DNA of 26,392 bases from Hysterium pulicare CBS 123377. Its lineage: Eukaryota; Ascomycota; Dothideomycetes; Hysteriales; Hysteriaceae. The notes below the pieces were generated by a model. It was not told the DNA's origin, ran no database searches, and saw only the letters and a list, made by a program, of their open reading frames with translations. Below, piece by piece: positions 9,862 through 17,797 of this stretch (positions within the stretch are counted from its first letter, which is position 1; each line of letters opens with the position of its first letter). The DNA lies in assembly GCA_000467715.1 (NCBI GenBank), contig AJFK01000017.1, positions 1 through 26,392 of the forward strand. Reading direction: 5' to 3'. The translations under genes and the position numbers were made by a program.

Positions 9862-9951
9862 AGTAACAGTATGTTGCTAGTCATAGAGGAACGACGCTCG
9901 CAGTGTTGGCGATGGAGGGGGGAAAAGTAGTACTGTAAAAGAGAGCTCTCA

Positions 9952-10104
9952 ATGGTCGAAGATATTTTGCGTGGTCTAACCGAGCATCTGCGCCAAGCCA
10001 CCAAGGCGAATGCTGGCCAGGCGGCTAAACCGCTGGAAGCGACAACGCAGTCCTGCATTGAGGATGGGTCTAAAGGATCTCCGAAGAATCCTTGTAGGAA
10101 ATGA
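9952..10104 (+). CDS. Small ORF, 50 aa, hydrophilic
   Basis: ATG to TGA with a clean hydrophilic helical composition: MVEDILRGLTEHLRQATK, then AKPLEATTQSCIEDG and a basic end (KNPCRK). It begins 90 nt downstream of the inverted repeat. An in-frame stop lies about 20 nt upstream, which supports this ATG if the ORF is used as one exon. No family is recognised. It could also be an internal exon or a chance frame. Confidence 0.3.
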   Translation: MVEDILRGLTEHLRQATKANAGQAAKPLEATTQSCIEDGSKGSPKNPCRK

Positions 10105-10367
10105 TCGTCTGCCCAATATCTACAGTGTGATAGAAGTCGTTTCAGCCATGCCTTGTGATATGTGAACTTGGTACAGTCCAGTAACCTTTATTAACTACAC
10201 CATTCATGACCAGCGACAGCGAATTTCCTGGATGAGAACGGGACTAGAAGGTACAAAAATGACAATTCAAGCTGGCGTTACTGGAGCATTGAACAGACCC
10301 ATAAAGCCAAAGTCACACGAAACATGATCATAGTTGATCAAACTGTTGGGAACAACAATACCACTAA

Positions 10368-10880
10368 ACGAAAATGAAGTACAGTACATCTCCGATCTCA
10401 GCAAACCCAAGCATTTCCAACAATACGACAGGATGGGTAGCCTTTCTCGTGCAGAGCGAACGCATCTTGCGCAATGAGTTCAAAAATCACGCCCTTCGTT
10501 CAGCTTGCCGTTCCGGTAAAGCAACGATCCATAACAGAGTCATGAATACCAAGAGCTTCGCAAACCCATGTGTCGCAGGAGCCCACCTCTTGTGGTAGCG
10601 GCCCACGCCACCCTCCACTCATGAATACCGAGAGCTTCGAAATCTGGGCGCCCTTGTAACTCTGAAGGGTGGGGATACCTCTATCGCACGAGTGCTTGTG
10701 GTTATAGATTAATTGTTCTGGGCTGAGCTTCTTCCCAAAGAGTCCTTAGCGGCTCTTCTTTAAAATGCACTCGATGGCGAGATATGGCAAATAACGTCAG
10801 CACCGTATCTGACAAGACCAGTGTGGTCTCTCATCGAGACCAGAACAAACGGGCGCCAGTGGTCTCTACTACCAATTGTC
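10368..10880 (-). pseudogene. Glutamate synthase (GOGAT) fragment 2, central domain
   Basis: Reading the minus strand, short matches occur in the order found in GOGAT: LVRYGADV, YLAIECILK, LQSYKGAQI, EALGIHDSVMDRCFTGTAS, KGVIFELIAQDAFALHEKGYP, then a degenerate copy of the VPGLPESGEY segment. These come from the central domain and the start of the FMN domain of the large subunit. Frames change several times and stops interrupt it. A roughly 79-bp duplication repeats the FEALGIH codons (TCATGAATACC-containing 21-mers at 10540-10560 and 10619-10639 on the plus strand). It carries about 170 residues' worth of the enzyme. In the intact enzyme this part precedes fragment 1, and it also lies upstream of it on the minus strand here, about 2.8 kb away with unrelated DNA between. 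Confidence 0.85.
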
Positions 10881-11055
10881 AGCACGACTGTCACAATCTC
10901 ACGTAGACTGTAAAGGAACTGACCTTTCCATTCCCAGCTCCTGCTGTGGCTACCCGGGGGGCAGCCAGTGGCTATGATGGGGCCAAAGCGCTGGATTGAG
11001 TGAAGCTATTGGCATCCGAAGCCAAAAGCAGCGAAGTGTGGCGTGAAAGTATGGC

Positions 11056-11289
11056 TTATGGTCGATGTCCGGAATGTGCTGTATGTGTATACTGCAGAGC
11101 GTGAGCATACTTGTCATCATTCAGGCTAGAGAAGCTCACCTGTCCATAGGAAGCGCCCGCTGGTATCGCCCGATAACCAGAGTACAGTGGAGCAGTATAA
11201 GGAGTGAAACTAGGAGCGTTTGGTGCAAAAGACTGCGAATTCTGGCGCGTAAGAGCGTTGCTGGTATTTTCGGGCGCCGTGGGATCCAT
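11056..11289 (-). CDS. Small Pro/Ser/Tyr-rich protein, 77 aa (61 aa if spliced)
   Basis: Starts MDPTAPENTSNALTRQN and continues FAPNAPSFTPYTAPLYSGYR. Low-complexity, polar and aromatic-rich, like many fungal disordered proteins. An in-frame 48-nt segment (11139-11092) has a GTGAGC donor, a possible branch site and a CTGCAG acceptor and may be an intron. Removing it keeps the frame and leaves YTHTAHSGHRP as the tail. Just upstream a 44-nt 5'-leader intron (11341-11298, GTATGT...CGCAG) is plausible, preceded by a CT-rich leader near 11385-11415. A short upstream ORF (MCAQRSSWGS) starts in that leader and could affect translation. No family is recognised. Confidence 0.45.
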   Translation of the reverse strand: MDPTAPENTSNALTRQNSQSFAPNAPSFTPYTAPLYSGYRAIPAGASYGQVSFSSLNDDKYAHALQYTHTAHSGHRP

Positions 11290-11435
11290 CCTCGTGCTGC
11301 GAACTATTAGCTAAAGCACCTCCATCAGGCGTCAGACATACCTTTGACTGTGAACCCCAGGAGGAACGCTGAGCACACATGTCAACAACGCAAAAGATGG
11401 TGGTTGTTTCAGAAAGGAAAGACGGAGGGTGGAGT

Positions 11436-11684
11436 CTAGTAGGCGAGGGATCTCAAAATGGGCAGTGGTTTAGCCGAGCCAATCACGCTCCTGGTGAACA
11501 ATGAAGGCGCGCCATTGAGCATTCCAAGGCTCCCAGGGCCTCTACCCTTTTCATTCCTTGGGGCAGGTAAAATGTAGACTGGAGAGCAGAAGCTCTTTTT
11601 ACAAGGCTGGCTGTATAAGATCTCAAACCGTAAATTCAGTACGGACTGCCCATATAAATAAAGTGTTTCAAGATCATCCAACAT
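11436..11684 (-). CDS. Weak ORF, 82 aa
   Basis: ATG (MLDDLETLYLYGQSV) to a stop at 11436. No splice signals or motif. A strong TATA-like sequence (CATATAAATAAAG, about 11652-11664) lies within it on the plus strand, which argues that this DNA may instead be a plus-strand promoter. Kept at low confidence. Confidence 0.2.
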   Translation of the reverse strand: MLDDLETLYLYGQSVLNLRFEILYSQPCKKSFCSPVYILPAPRNEKGRGPGSLGMLNGAPSLFTRSVIGSAKPLPILRSLAY

Positions 11685-11689
11685 GTTGC

Positions 11690-12140
11690 TTTCGAGGTCC
11701 CCCCATGTTTTTCGCAATTTAGAATCCTGACGAAAGGTGCTATGTCGTGATCAGCCGACATCACCACATACATACATGAAAAACCACAGACAAGTGCATG
11801 GAAAAATCTCGATTTCTGATTTCACTGCAAGCATCACGAAGACGAGAATTGGTGGAGAGAAGGCAGTTTGCTTCATCCCACAAAGCAAAAATACATGAAG
11901 TCCTCATCCACCATTCTCCTCAGCCAACAAGATCGAACACAATTACCGCCGTCTCATTGAGCATAAAGCTCAGAGTGCTGAGCCCTCTCAAGTTGTCCCA
12001 AGGTTTGACACCTGAGCCATGAAGCCACTATTGGATGCGAGTCATCTTTTTAGCAAGCAGAGCCGCATCGATGACCAATGGCGAAGGCAGACACTGGTTC
12101 GACTCAGCAGTGGCCATGTGATAATTTGAGATTGGAAGGG
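11690..12140. other. No supportable gene
   Basis: A 74-codon plus-strand frame (11798-12022) with an ATG is open but unsupported. A minus-strand stretch near 12096-12030 (QCLPSPLVIDAALLAKK) is protein-like and could be a further 3' exon of the 12144-12656 gene, but the splice phase does not fit. Confidence 0.3.
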
Positions 12141-12143
12141 AAC

Positions 12144-12656
12144 TTACATGAAGTCCTGGAGAAGTAATGGCTGGCGCTGGTGGCCTGATGTTGAGGTTTG
12201 TGCCTGGTGATGGGAGCTTGGCTGATGTTGAGGTGTACCGTGTGAGTGTGAGCTGTCATGGAGTCAGCACATAATGAGAGGACATTGAGATGAAAGAAAC
12301 CGAAGGACTTACGGGTATGAAGTCCAGCCATCAAAGTCGTGATATCGAGCACGGATGCAATACCGCCAGACATACCGGTGGCGAAGTGAGTTCGAGGTGG
12401 GTAAGTCGAAGCGTGCTCCCAAGGACCTTTCGACTGCCGTTGGGTTGGACAAACATGCGCTTGTCGAGGTATTGCCACTGGAGACGATCAGCAGCATTGT
12501 CAGTATCAATGATGAACAGAGAATTGGGAACACTTACCCGACATGCGGCGTCAACGAGCCGCCACCAGGCTCCCTTTGCCCTTCATGGCATCCTTTTTCT
12601 TCAGCGGTGGGGTGGTCATTGATGTATCTGGAAACTTCTTGGGTCGAAATTGGCAT
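12144..12656 (-). CDS. Three-exon hypothetical protein, 130 aa; exon 2 overprints a glutamate synthase fragment
   Basis: Exons are 12656-12538, 12477-12313 and 12252-12144. Both introns are 60 nt, with GTAAGT donors, CTGAC branch sites and CAG acceptors, and the joins keep one frame from ATG (MPISTQEVSRYIND) to TAA. The N-terminal exon is acidic and glycine-rich (REPGGGSLTPHVG). Exon 2 is basic and aromatic (RHRYVWRYCIRARYHDFDG). Exon 3 is Gln/His/Ser-rich with an internal repeat (TPQHQ and TSTSG are both coded by ACCTCAACATCAG). A TATA box and CT-rich leader lie about 65-125 nt upstream. Exon 2 contains the glutamate synthase fragment at 12327-12436, but in a different reading frame. The last codon overlaps a possible GTAAGT donor (ATGTAAGT), so a fourth exon is possible. 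No family is recognised. Confidence 0.5.
12327..12436 (-). pseudogene. Glutamate synthase (GOGAT) fragment 3, GXGXG-domain region
   Basis: One minus-strand frame reads HFATGMSGGIASVLDI, matching the hallmark run NFAAGMSGGIAYVLD in the C-terminal beta-helix (GXGXG) domain of the glutamate synthase large subunit. Just upstream KVLGST matches the preceding VVLGSTGRN segment with a roughly 18-nt insertion, and downstream a one-base shift gives HDF. Only about 35 residues remain. In the intact enzyme this part lies after fragments 1 and 2, whereas on the minus strand it lies before both, so the three pieces are not simply one collinear decayed gene. The open frame around it could otherwise be mistaken for a 124-codon gene. 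Confidence 0.75.
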
Positions 12657-12680
12657 GAATGCCTGGGACCACCCCACCGC
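12604..12680. repeat. 14-bp perfect inverted repeat
   Basis: GCGGTGGGGTGGTC (12604-12617) is perfectly inverted at 12667-12680, spanning the start codon region of the 12144-12656 gene. In that mRNA it would form a GC-rich stem sequestering the first ATG (12656-12654) in its loop. It could instead be a chance GC-rich inverted repeat. Confidence 0.5.
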
Positions 12681-12720
12681 CGATGGTAAATAACAGGACG
12701 TCTGATGTTGAGGTGGAATC

Positions 12721-12779
12721 TGAAGAAAAGTGAAGTGAATGAAGAACGGAGAAAGTTGGCGGGAGGTTCTGCTTTTATG
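12721..12779 (-). promoter_or_regulatory. Core promoter: TATA box and CT-rich leader of the 12144-12656 gene
   Basis: The minus strand has CATAAAAGC (about 12771-12779), followed by a pyrimidine-rich run with TTTCTCCGTTCTTCA and CACTTTTCTTCAG. The next ATG that opens a long spliced frame is at 12656. This layout is typical of filamentous fungal genes. The leader also contains one copy of the 13-mer ACCTCAACATCAG (about 12702-12714). Confidence 0.5.
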
Positions 12780-13237
12780 TCTGTGAGGTGAGGAGATGAC
12801 CACCGAGCATCGGGCCCACGGCAACTCCCATCCCTCGGTATGACACAGGAGTAATGACGCATCTGACTCAAAATGGTCATGCTGCTGCTTCCTATCGTGA
12901 TTTCGAAGTGACCTCGGCCTGATGTTGCCCCAGTGCTATGCCCCTTTCAGCGACAGGCTGACCAATTTCCAGTGCACGGGGTCTGTAGTCACAGAGGTGG
13001 TTTCCCAATGAGACAGCCCGAGGTATCACGACATAGATAGGAGAATGGTGTTCGCCGATTCCGGCGTTCCAGGTAGCCTATAGATGTAGAGTCGCCGTGC
13101 AGTGTACGTTTAGTCTTTGGGCCACAATTGAAATCCAGTTCATCGCTGTATCCTCAAATCCTCCTGCGCTCTGCTCACAAACCTACAATCCCCTGCCCCA
13201 GAAAAGCCTTCTATCTGCTGTTGCTGCTGCGCCGACA

Positions 13238-13676
13238 ATGGTTCAGCCAAATCTGAACAAGCCGCTGCCGCCGCTACCTAAGCGGGCAGGCAAGCGTGAG
13301 TCAACCTTCCCTCCCATGATCATATCAGGCTTTGGATAGCTGACTCTTTCCAGCCAATGGACTGGTGGCTTCTGCCAAGAAGCTGTACGTCCGGCTCCTG
13401 AAGCCGAGGAAGTGGGCGCTGGAGAAGAAGAGGAAGGCAGAGGAGATGGCCTGGTGGGTCGAGAAGTGAGGAGTCTTTGTGTAGGTCCTTCAAATCAGAC
13501 GTACGAGATAGCCTGCAGTGATTCTGATCTCAATTCGTAGGGCTGGGCTGGACTCTGCGGGCGGAGTCCACAATTTCATGATTTTCGATGCGCTTTGTGG
13601 TTGCGGAGAGCCAATGCATCCGAGGCTTCATTGCATGCGTAGGCATTATTTCCATGTGAAGCCAGAGTGGTTCTAA
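13238..13676 (+). CDS. Small basic protein, 57 aa (or 101 aa with a third exon)
   Basis: Exon 1 (13238-13295) starts MVQPNLNKPLPPLPKR. The 58-nt intron has a GTGAGT donor, a GCTGAC branch site and a TTCCAG acceptor. Exon 2 continues NGLVASAKKLYVRLLKPRKW and EKKRKAEEMAWWVEK, then TGA at 13467-13469 (57 aa). Alternatively, splicing GTGAGG at 13466 to the CGTAG ending at 13540 adds AGLDSAGGVHNFMIFDALCG and a Cys/His-rich tail (CGCGEPMHPRLHC), with the stop at 13674-13676 (101 aa). The leader is CT-rich. PLPPLP could be an SH3/WW-type ligand, which is inference. The basic helix may bind nucleic acid or sit in the mitochondrion. No family is recognised; the first intron is convincing. Confidence 0.5.
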
Positions 13677-13911
13677 TAGTCATACAGCAAGCCGGACTCG
13701 GGATAGCGGAGAGACCTAGGGTTGTGGGTGTTTCCGGAGGAGGGATGAAGCTTTTGGAACATGCTTGGAGACTTCTTGGGGTTTTTGGACGATGCGGTGC
13801 TTTCATGGAATTCTACGTAATTTTTGATGCCGCCTACTGCTTGCGCTGGTCGCTAAGCTCTTCTGAAAGCATTCTGAAGTTCTCTTGTGAAACGTGACAG
13901 GGCATTATGCT

Positions 13912-14430
13912 TCAGATGCGTGAAGACTGGATGATCCATGAGATGATACTATTGAGAATATATACATCTGTGGCTCTGCGAACGCCTTCAATGCCCACCG
14001 GCTGAGCAGTTCCAAACGAACACCACCAATCCGCTTGGTCCCAGCCTCGAGTCGCCCGCACAGCATCTACATAGCTAGGTCAGCACTTCAGTACATCTGT
14101 AGGATGCGGAGGTAGGATGTCCATGATACGAGGCTACCTGAAAGTAATAAAACTTCCAAACTGATGCTGGCGCACATGACCAAAGAACTCCGGCTTGAAG
14201 CAGACTGTCAGCATTTCGAGCCTTTCTCGTGACCACGAGGGAGGAGGTAGATGAGCGTGTGTAATGGGTATTTTCAATGTAGAGGCAGGGCGGTCTACGC
14301 TTTGGGGCATAGCTTTGAACAGCGCCAATATAAGTGTTGCGTGGTAAGACCGGAAATGAATGAATGGTCTAGTAATGAAGCGTGGAATTTGCTTTGCCGG
14401 TGTAATAATGGATAGCGTCAATATACGCAT
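13912..14430 (-). CDS. Possible two-exon gene, product unknown
   Basis: A 98-codon frame starts at an ATG (MRILTLSIITPAKQIPR, 14430) and ends at a TTTCAG^GTAGCC junction near 14135. About 70 nt on, after a CTGAC and TGTAG acceptor, a strongly protein-like frame reads AVRATRGWDQADWWCSFGTA and then VGIEGVRRATDVYILNSI, to a stop near 13912. The splice phases of the two long frames do not match; the matching upstream frame is shorter (MCASISLEVLLLS). Either the upstream exon is misread or the gene is damaged. No family is recognised. Confidence 0.3.
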
Positions 14431-14929
14431 TGTGCGGTCAGGTTGGGTATCGATATGCGGGTGATGAAAAACTAGGAATGTCCTAATGTTAACGAGACTT
14501 GTCAGCTACTACTCTGAGGAAAAGAGACAATGATCGAGCTCGCTATAGGCCATTGGGTGTTCTGGATTCTGGTGGCGGTGAATATGTATATGCAATATTT
14601 GGTTTTGAATAGTTAGAAGGAATAGAAGCTAGCCTCCCGACTAGGAATATGATCCTTACGATTCGGCATTGAGCCAGACTGCGAAGTAGCCTTTGAATGA
14701 CACGAGGGATTGCCAACTTCAGACCGTTCTCCATGCGGACTCAGCGAGATAAATGTGTCAATCGTGGTTGTGAAGGAATTGATTGCGGCAGCATGTCTCC
14801 TGCAGGAGAAGATTCTCGTGTACCCGAGATCGTGCATGTGCGTCAAAGGTCGGGATGTAATGGCTGGCGGCACTGATTACTGTGAAGCTTCTTCAAGCTG
14901 TTGATGTGCTAATATGATAAAGACAGAGT
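14431..14929. other. No supportable gene
   Basis: Overlapping short frames on both strands at 14613-14904, all without splice partners or motifs. Nothing else is visible. Confidence 0.35.
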
Positions 14930-15513
14930 GTGTTAGCAAACGATACGATAGTAGTATTAGCCGTTTACATACTTGATGGCTCCTCAAGGCCTGCTTTTAA
15001 CATGACTGCTTGGACAGAAAATGCCAGCGCCTGCAATAGCCATGCTTTCGCCTTCGCTCGAGAGAGCACAAGTGTGGATTGCGGAGCAGACCAAAACTCT
15101 GTCATTGTGGACCCGGCTGAGTATGAATTCTCCGAGTACAAAGATCAACTGGAGAAATTGTACCTTTGAACGGACCACCCGTAATCCTCCATTTCCTGTT
15201 CAAGTGTCTTCTTTGTCTGCATTGTCTGCTTCTCGTGAACTCCTTGTCCAGGAACGCGTGGATTTACAGGGATGTCTCACAGTCGTTCAAGACGTTCGTA
15301 ATAAAATGAGGACTTGGGGTTGGTACAAGAAAGGGTGAAGATGAGAGGCATTCCCGAAGAGGATATTGATGCTTGTGTTTACAGAGCTGCTCGGCCCACA
15401 TAGATAACGAACGAGGGACGTGTGTTTGAGCAAGAAGTGCTTCAAGGCTACTTTCCTAGCGAACGTCAGCAAAGGAGAAAGGAACGATGTGATCCAGGAG
15501 ACTCAATTAGGTA
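14930..15513 (+). pseudogene. Possible Clr5-domain protein relic
   Basis: Plus-strand pieces in changing frames read EYEFSEYKDQLEKLYL (to about 15167), NKMRTWGWYKK (about 15302-15335) and VKMRGIPEEDIDACVYRA (about 15334-15390), followed by a charged tail (PSERQQRRKERCD). The fungal Clr5 domain has the pattern of an initial W/Y-E-x-YK...LY helix and, about 35-40 residues on, a basic K-x-W-G-hydrophobic-x-K motif. The first and second pieces fit that loosely, with a longer gap that could hold an intron. Several stops interrupt it. The match rests on two short motifs, so it is tentative; an unrelated decayed gene is equally possible. Confidence 0.3.
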
Positions 15514-15900
15514 GCTATGGCAAATAAATGTCGGGGTGAAGCTGCCACGGTAGATTTGGCTGGTCGTTCGGGGCTCCATTCGTAGTATCAAGCTGGGAAA
15601 AAGTGTCAAAAAGTTTTCTGAAGCAGGTCGTAAAATCAAATCAGCCGCCAGCGCAATGGGTTATTATGACTCTCAGTGGCCTAATGTTATGAAGACAAGG
15701 TATGTTCCAAGGAGTATGCTCCATGTGATGGGCGAAATGGATTAGGCCCTAGTAATGGCGTGCCGAAATGGCAGCTTGGGTTTCAATGTTCCTAGCTGCC
15801 GCTTCCGCCTGTCAACCGCTTAATGTTGAATACCTTCCGCCCCAATCTTTCTAAAACTTTCACCAACCACCAATTTACACCGATTTGAAATCTAACATAG

Positions 15901-16080
15901 TCCTGCGATGACGAAAACGGAATCTGTATCAACGGCATTCCTGGCGATGTCAACCGCGAAGACACAAGAAATGCTTTCCCCTTCCTGCAACCAACAACCT
16001 CGACACTCTGTGTCAATCTCGACCACATTCATTTTGGGAGTCTCATTGGACAAACTTCGTATCTGAACAAGGGGACATGA
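15901..16080 (+). CDS. Possible exon of an unknown gene
   Basis: Following a CATAG acceptor, one frame reads SCDDENGICINGIPGDVNRE and then LCVNLDHIHFGSLIG to a TGA at 16078-16080. It looks coding (acidic, with domain-like hydrophobic spacing). A candidate upstream exon (KEYAPCDGRNGLGPSNGVPK, about 15703-15770) is in the right place, but no splice joins them cleanly. Family unknown. Confidence 0.25.
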   Translation, partial: SCDDENGICINGIPGDVNREDTRNAFPFLQPTTSTLCVNLDHIHFGSLIGQTSYLNKGT

Positions 16081-16364
16081 TTTCAATAATGTCTGGAGGC
16101 GATAACTCCGGCTGGTACAATGTCTTACCCACCACCCATTCCAGAATGCATCTGCTGCCCATCAAAGTCTTCTTCCAGGCGAACTTTGGCGTTATCGAGG
16201 CGAACGAGATGGAGGAGCACGGGTTATCTCCAACTCAGCATCCACTTTGCTTCCATACCATCAGCGCTGATGAAAGCCTGTTGTACGCGTATCGAAGCGG
16301 CATGGTTGATACTGTAAGCAAGCGAAAGACCCTCTGGCTTTCCAATCTACCTACTCCATGCTAA
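16077..16364 (+). CDS. Hypothetical protein, 95 aa
   Basis: ATG (MISIMSGGDNSGWYNVL) to TAA. The central part reads FQANFGVIEANEMEEHGLSP and then ISADESLLYAYRSGMVDT, where a GTAAGC donor occurs. The true exon may stop there (about 16314). The EMEEHGLSPTQHP-coding DNA is duplicated in diverged form about 237 bp downstream. No family is recognised. Confidence 0.3.
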   Translation: MISIMSGGDNSGWYNVLPTTHSRMHLLPIKVFFQANFGVIEANEMEEHGLSPTQHPLCFHTISADESLLYAYRSGMVDTVSKRKTLWLSNLPTPC

Positions 16365-16482
16365 TGTCAATCGATTATGTCAGTCAGTTTGAGAGCTGTA
16401 CAACAAAGCAGAAAATCGGCGCCAAAGCAACTCGCAAATGAGTAGGATGGAAAAGCACGGGTTTCTCCAACTCGGCTTCAAC
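16206..16482. repeat. Diverged direct duplication (about 40 bp, 237 bp apart)
   Basis: Segment 16206-16245 (core GAGCACGGGTTATCTCCAAC) matches 16443-16482 (core AAGCACGGGTTTCTCCAAC) at roughly three quarters of positions. It probably reflects an old local duplication. Confidence 0.55.
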
Positions 16483-17096
16483 ATTTCTCGCGGCCACTAC
16501 TGAATAATCCAGAAGCTCATCGAAGTCGAGATGAGGTAGGTCTGGCCACAATTCAAAACGAGAAAAGGCACTCACAACGTGTCTTTAGAGGTACGAAAAC
16601 GGACGACTATTCACCCGACTATCCCGAAATTACATCCCAACCAAGGCCGGGTAACCGTCGCATCCCAGGAGGTAGGTTCCTTTTCCAGTAGCGGCAGAAC
16701 GAACCCATTAGTCACAACCTACAGCATATTTCTCAATGGTGGTGGACTGGAGGTTGGGCAACGGTGCGGAGGTAGATGTAGGCCAATGGGACTGATTGCG
16801 TATACATTTAATGTCATTGGTCAATTTTCTATCACTCGAAGACTCCATTTTCGTGATTTCACGTCTTCAATTCTTCAATGGCTCCCAAAAGAGCTCGGTT
16901 CTCTTTATAAACCCATCATATTGTCATGCGGACGGGAAAGCCATTCATCATCTGTCCCAGAGCTCGTTCATACACTTCAGGATGCTGCTTTCGCCGAATG
17001 CTCCCCTCTCAAGCCATTCAGATCTGCGTGAGATAGTTAGCCATGAAGTGTAAACAAGCAAAAGGCTTCATAATATTTCCCTACCGTCTCCATATC
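16483..17096. other. Long open plus-strand frame without a start; unassigned
   Basis: The plus strand is open from 16579 to 17031 (150 codons), but it begins with GTG and the first in-frame ATG is around codon 70. Inside it a GAG^GTAGGT donor-like site occurs near 16670. Composition (many Ser, Arg and Leu, no motif) does not distinguish a decayed exon from chance. No gene is called. Confidence 0.3.
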
Positions 17097-17342
17097 TCAG
17101 ACCTCTAAAAGTTCGATACCGAATTCATTCCTTCTTCTCCTCCTCTCCCTCGCCTCCTCCGCAAAGAGAAAGACCACCCATTCCGCCCCGTTGTGCATCC
17201 AGAGAACGAGGCCTAAAAGGAAGTCTACGATAAGGGCCAAAGAGAGCGCAAAACTGTAGAAGAGGAGGAAGGCGGCGGCGGACAGGACTAGAACCGACAG
17301 GATTGCCCGAAGCAGCGAGACGAGGACTTCGAGGACAGACAT
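17097..17342 (-). CDS. Small membrane protein, 81 aa
   Basis: Single-exon frame from ATG (MSVLEVLVSLLRAIL) to TGA. Residues about 6-48 are almost entirely hydrophobic (LSVLVLSAAAFLLFYSFALS, then LIVDFLLGLVLWM), enough for two transmembrane helices. A third, short hydrophobic piece (AEWVVFLFAEEA) leads into a very basic stretch (RERRRRRNE) and an acidic tail. The Kozak-like context and a probable 5'-leader intron (branch CTAAC, acceptor GCTTAG, about 60 nt upstream) support expression. By the positive-inside rule the basic C-terminal tail would face the cytosol. No family is recognised. The clear hydropathy pattern makes a chance frame less likely. Confidence 0.5.
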   Translation of the reverse strand: MSVLEVLVSLLRAILSVLVLSAAAFLLFYSFALSLALIVDFLLGLVLWMHNGAEWVVFLFAEEARERRRRRNEFGIELLEV

Positions 17343-17797
17343 TGCGGCGGTGAGTGGGTAATGCGGTAAGTTATCTAAGCAACACAGAGTTAGCTGGGCT
17401 AGAGAAGGAGAGTGTAAGTATCAATTACAGTGTGTGTTTGTGGAGCTCTCCGGCTTTGCGGGCTGGCTACGCTGTTGAATTGAGCTGCGCGATGGTGTCG
17501 CAATCCAGTTCGACGCTGTACGAGCACGATCCTATGAGGCTTTGGAGTGCACGTGATTCCGAATTGAGTAGTAGGATGATGCAACAACAGATTGTAAAGT
17601 GGCCTCGAAAAGGTGGATGTTGTTGTGTGGTGGTGAACGGCGTGCACTGGTACTTTTCCGCCTATGTTGACAGTGAGGCGCAATGAGCCGAAGTACCCAC
17701 AATCAATACTACACGCACTTCAAACATTGAGAGAGCCCATTAAATAAGATAATCTAATACGTCGTTCAATAAAGCATTGATCTAATGCTGCATACAT

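Noticed and set aside
10790-10870. GGTCTC/GAGACC palindromes as a mobile element end
   Set aside because: These short stems fall inside the glutamate synthase relic and arise from its degraded codons; there is no element structure around them.
12104-12478. 124-codon minus-strand frame as a gene
   Set aside because: Its recognisable part is the GOGAT fragment; it starts mid-intron without an ATG at a sensible place and reads through two introns of a better-supported spliced model.
16579-17031. 150-codon plus-strand open frame as a gene
   Set aside because: Starts with GTG, first ATG near codon 70, no splice or promoter support and no motif.
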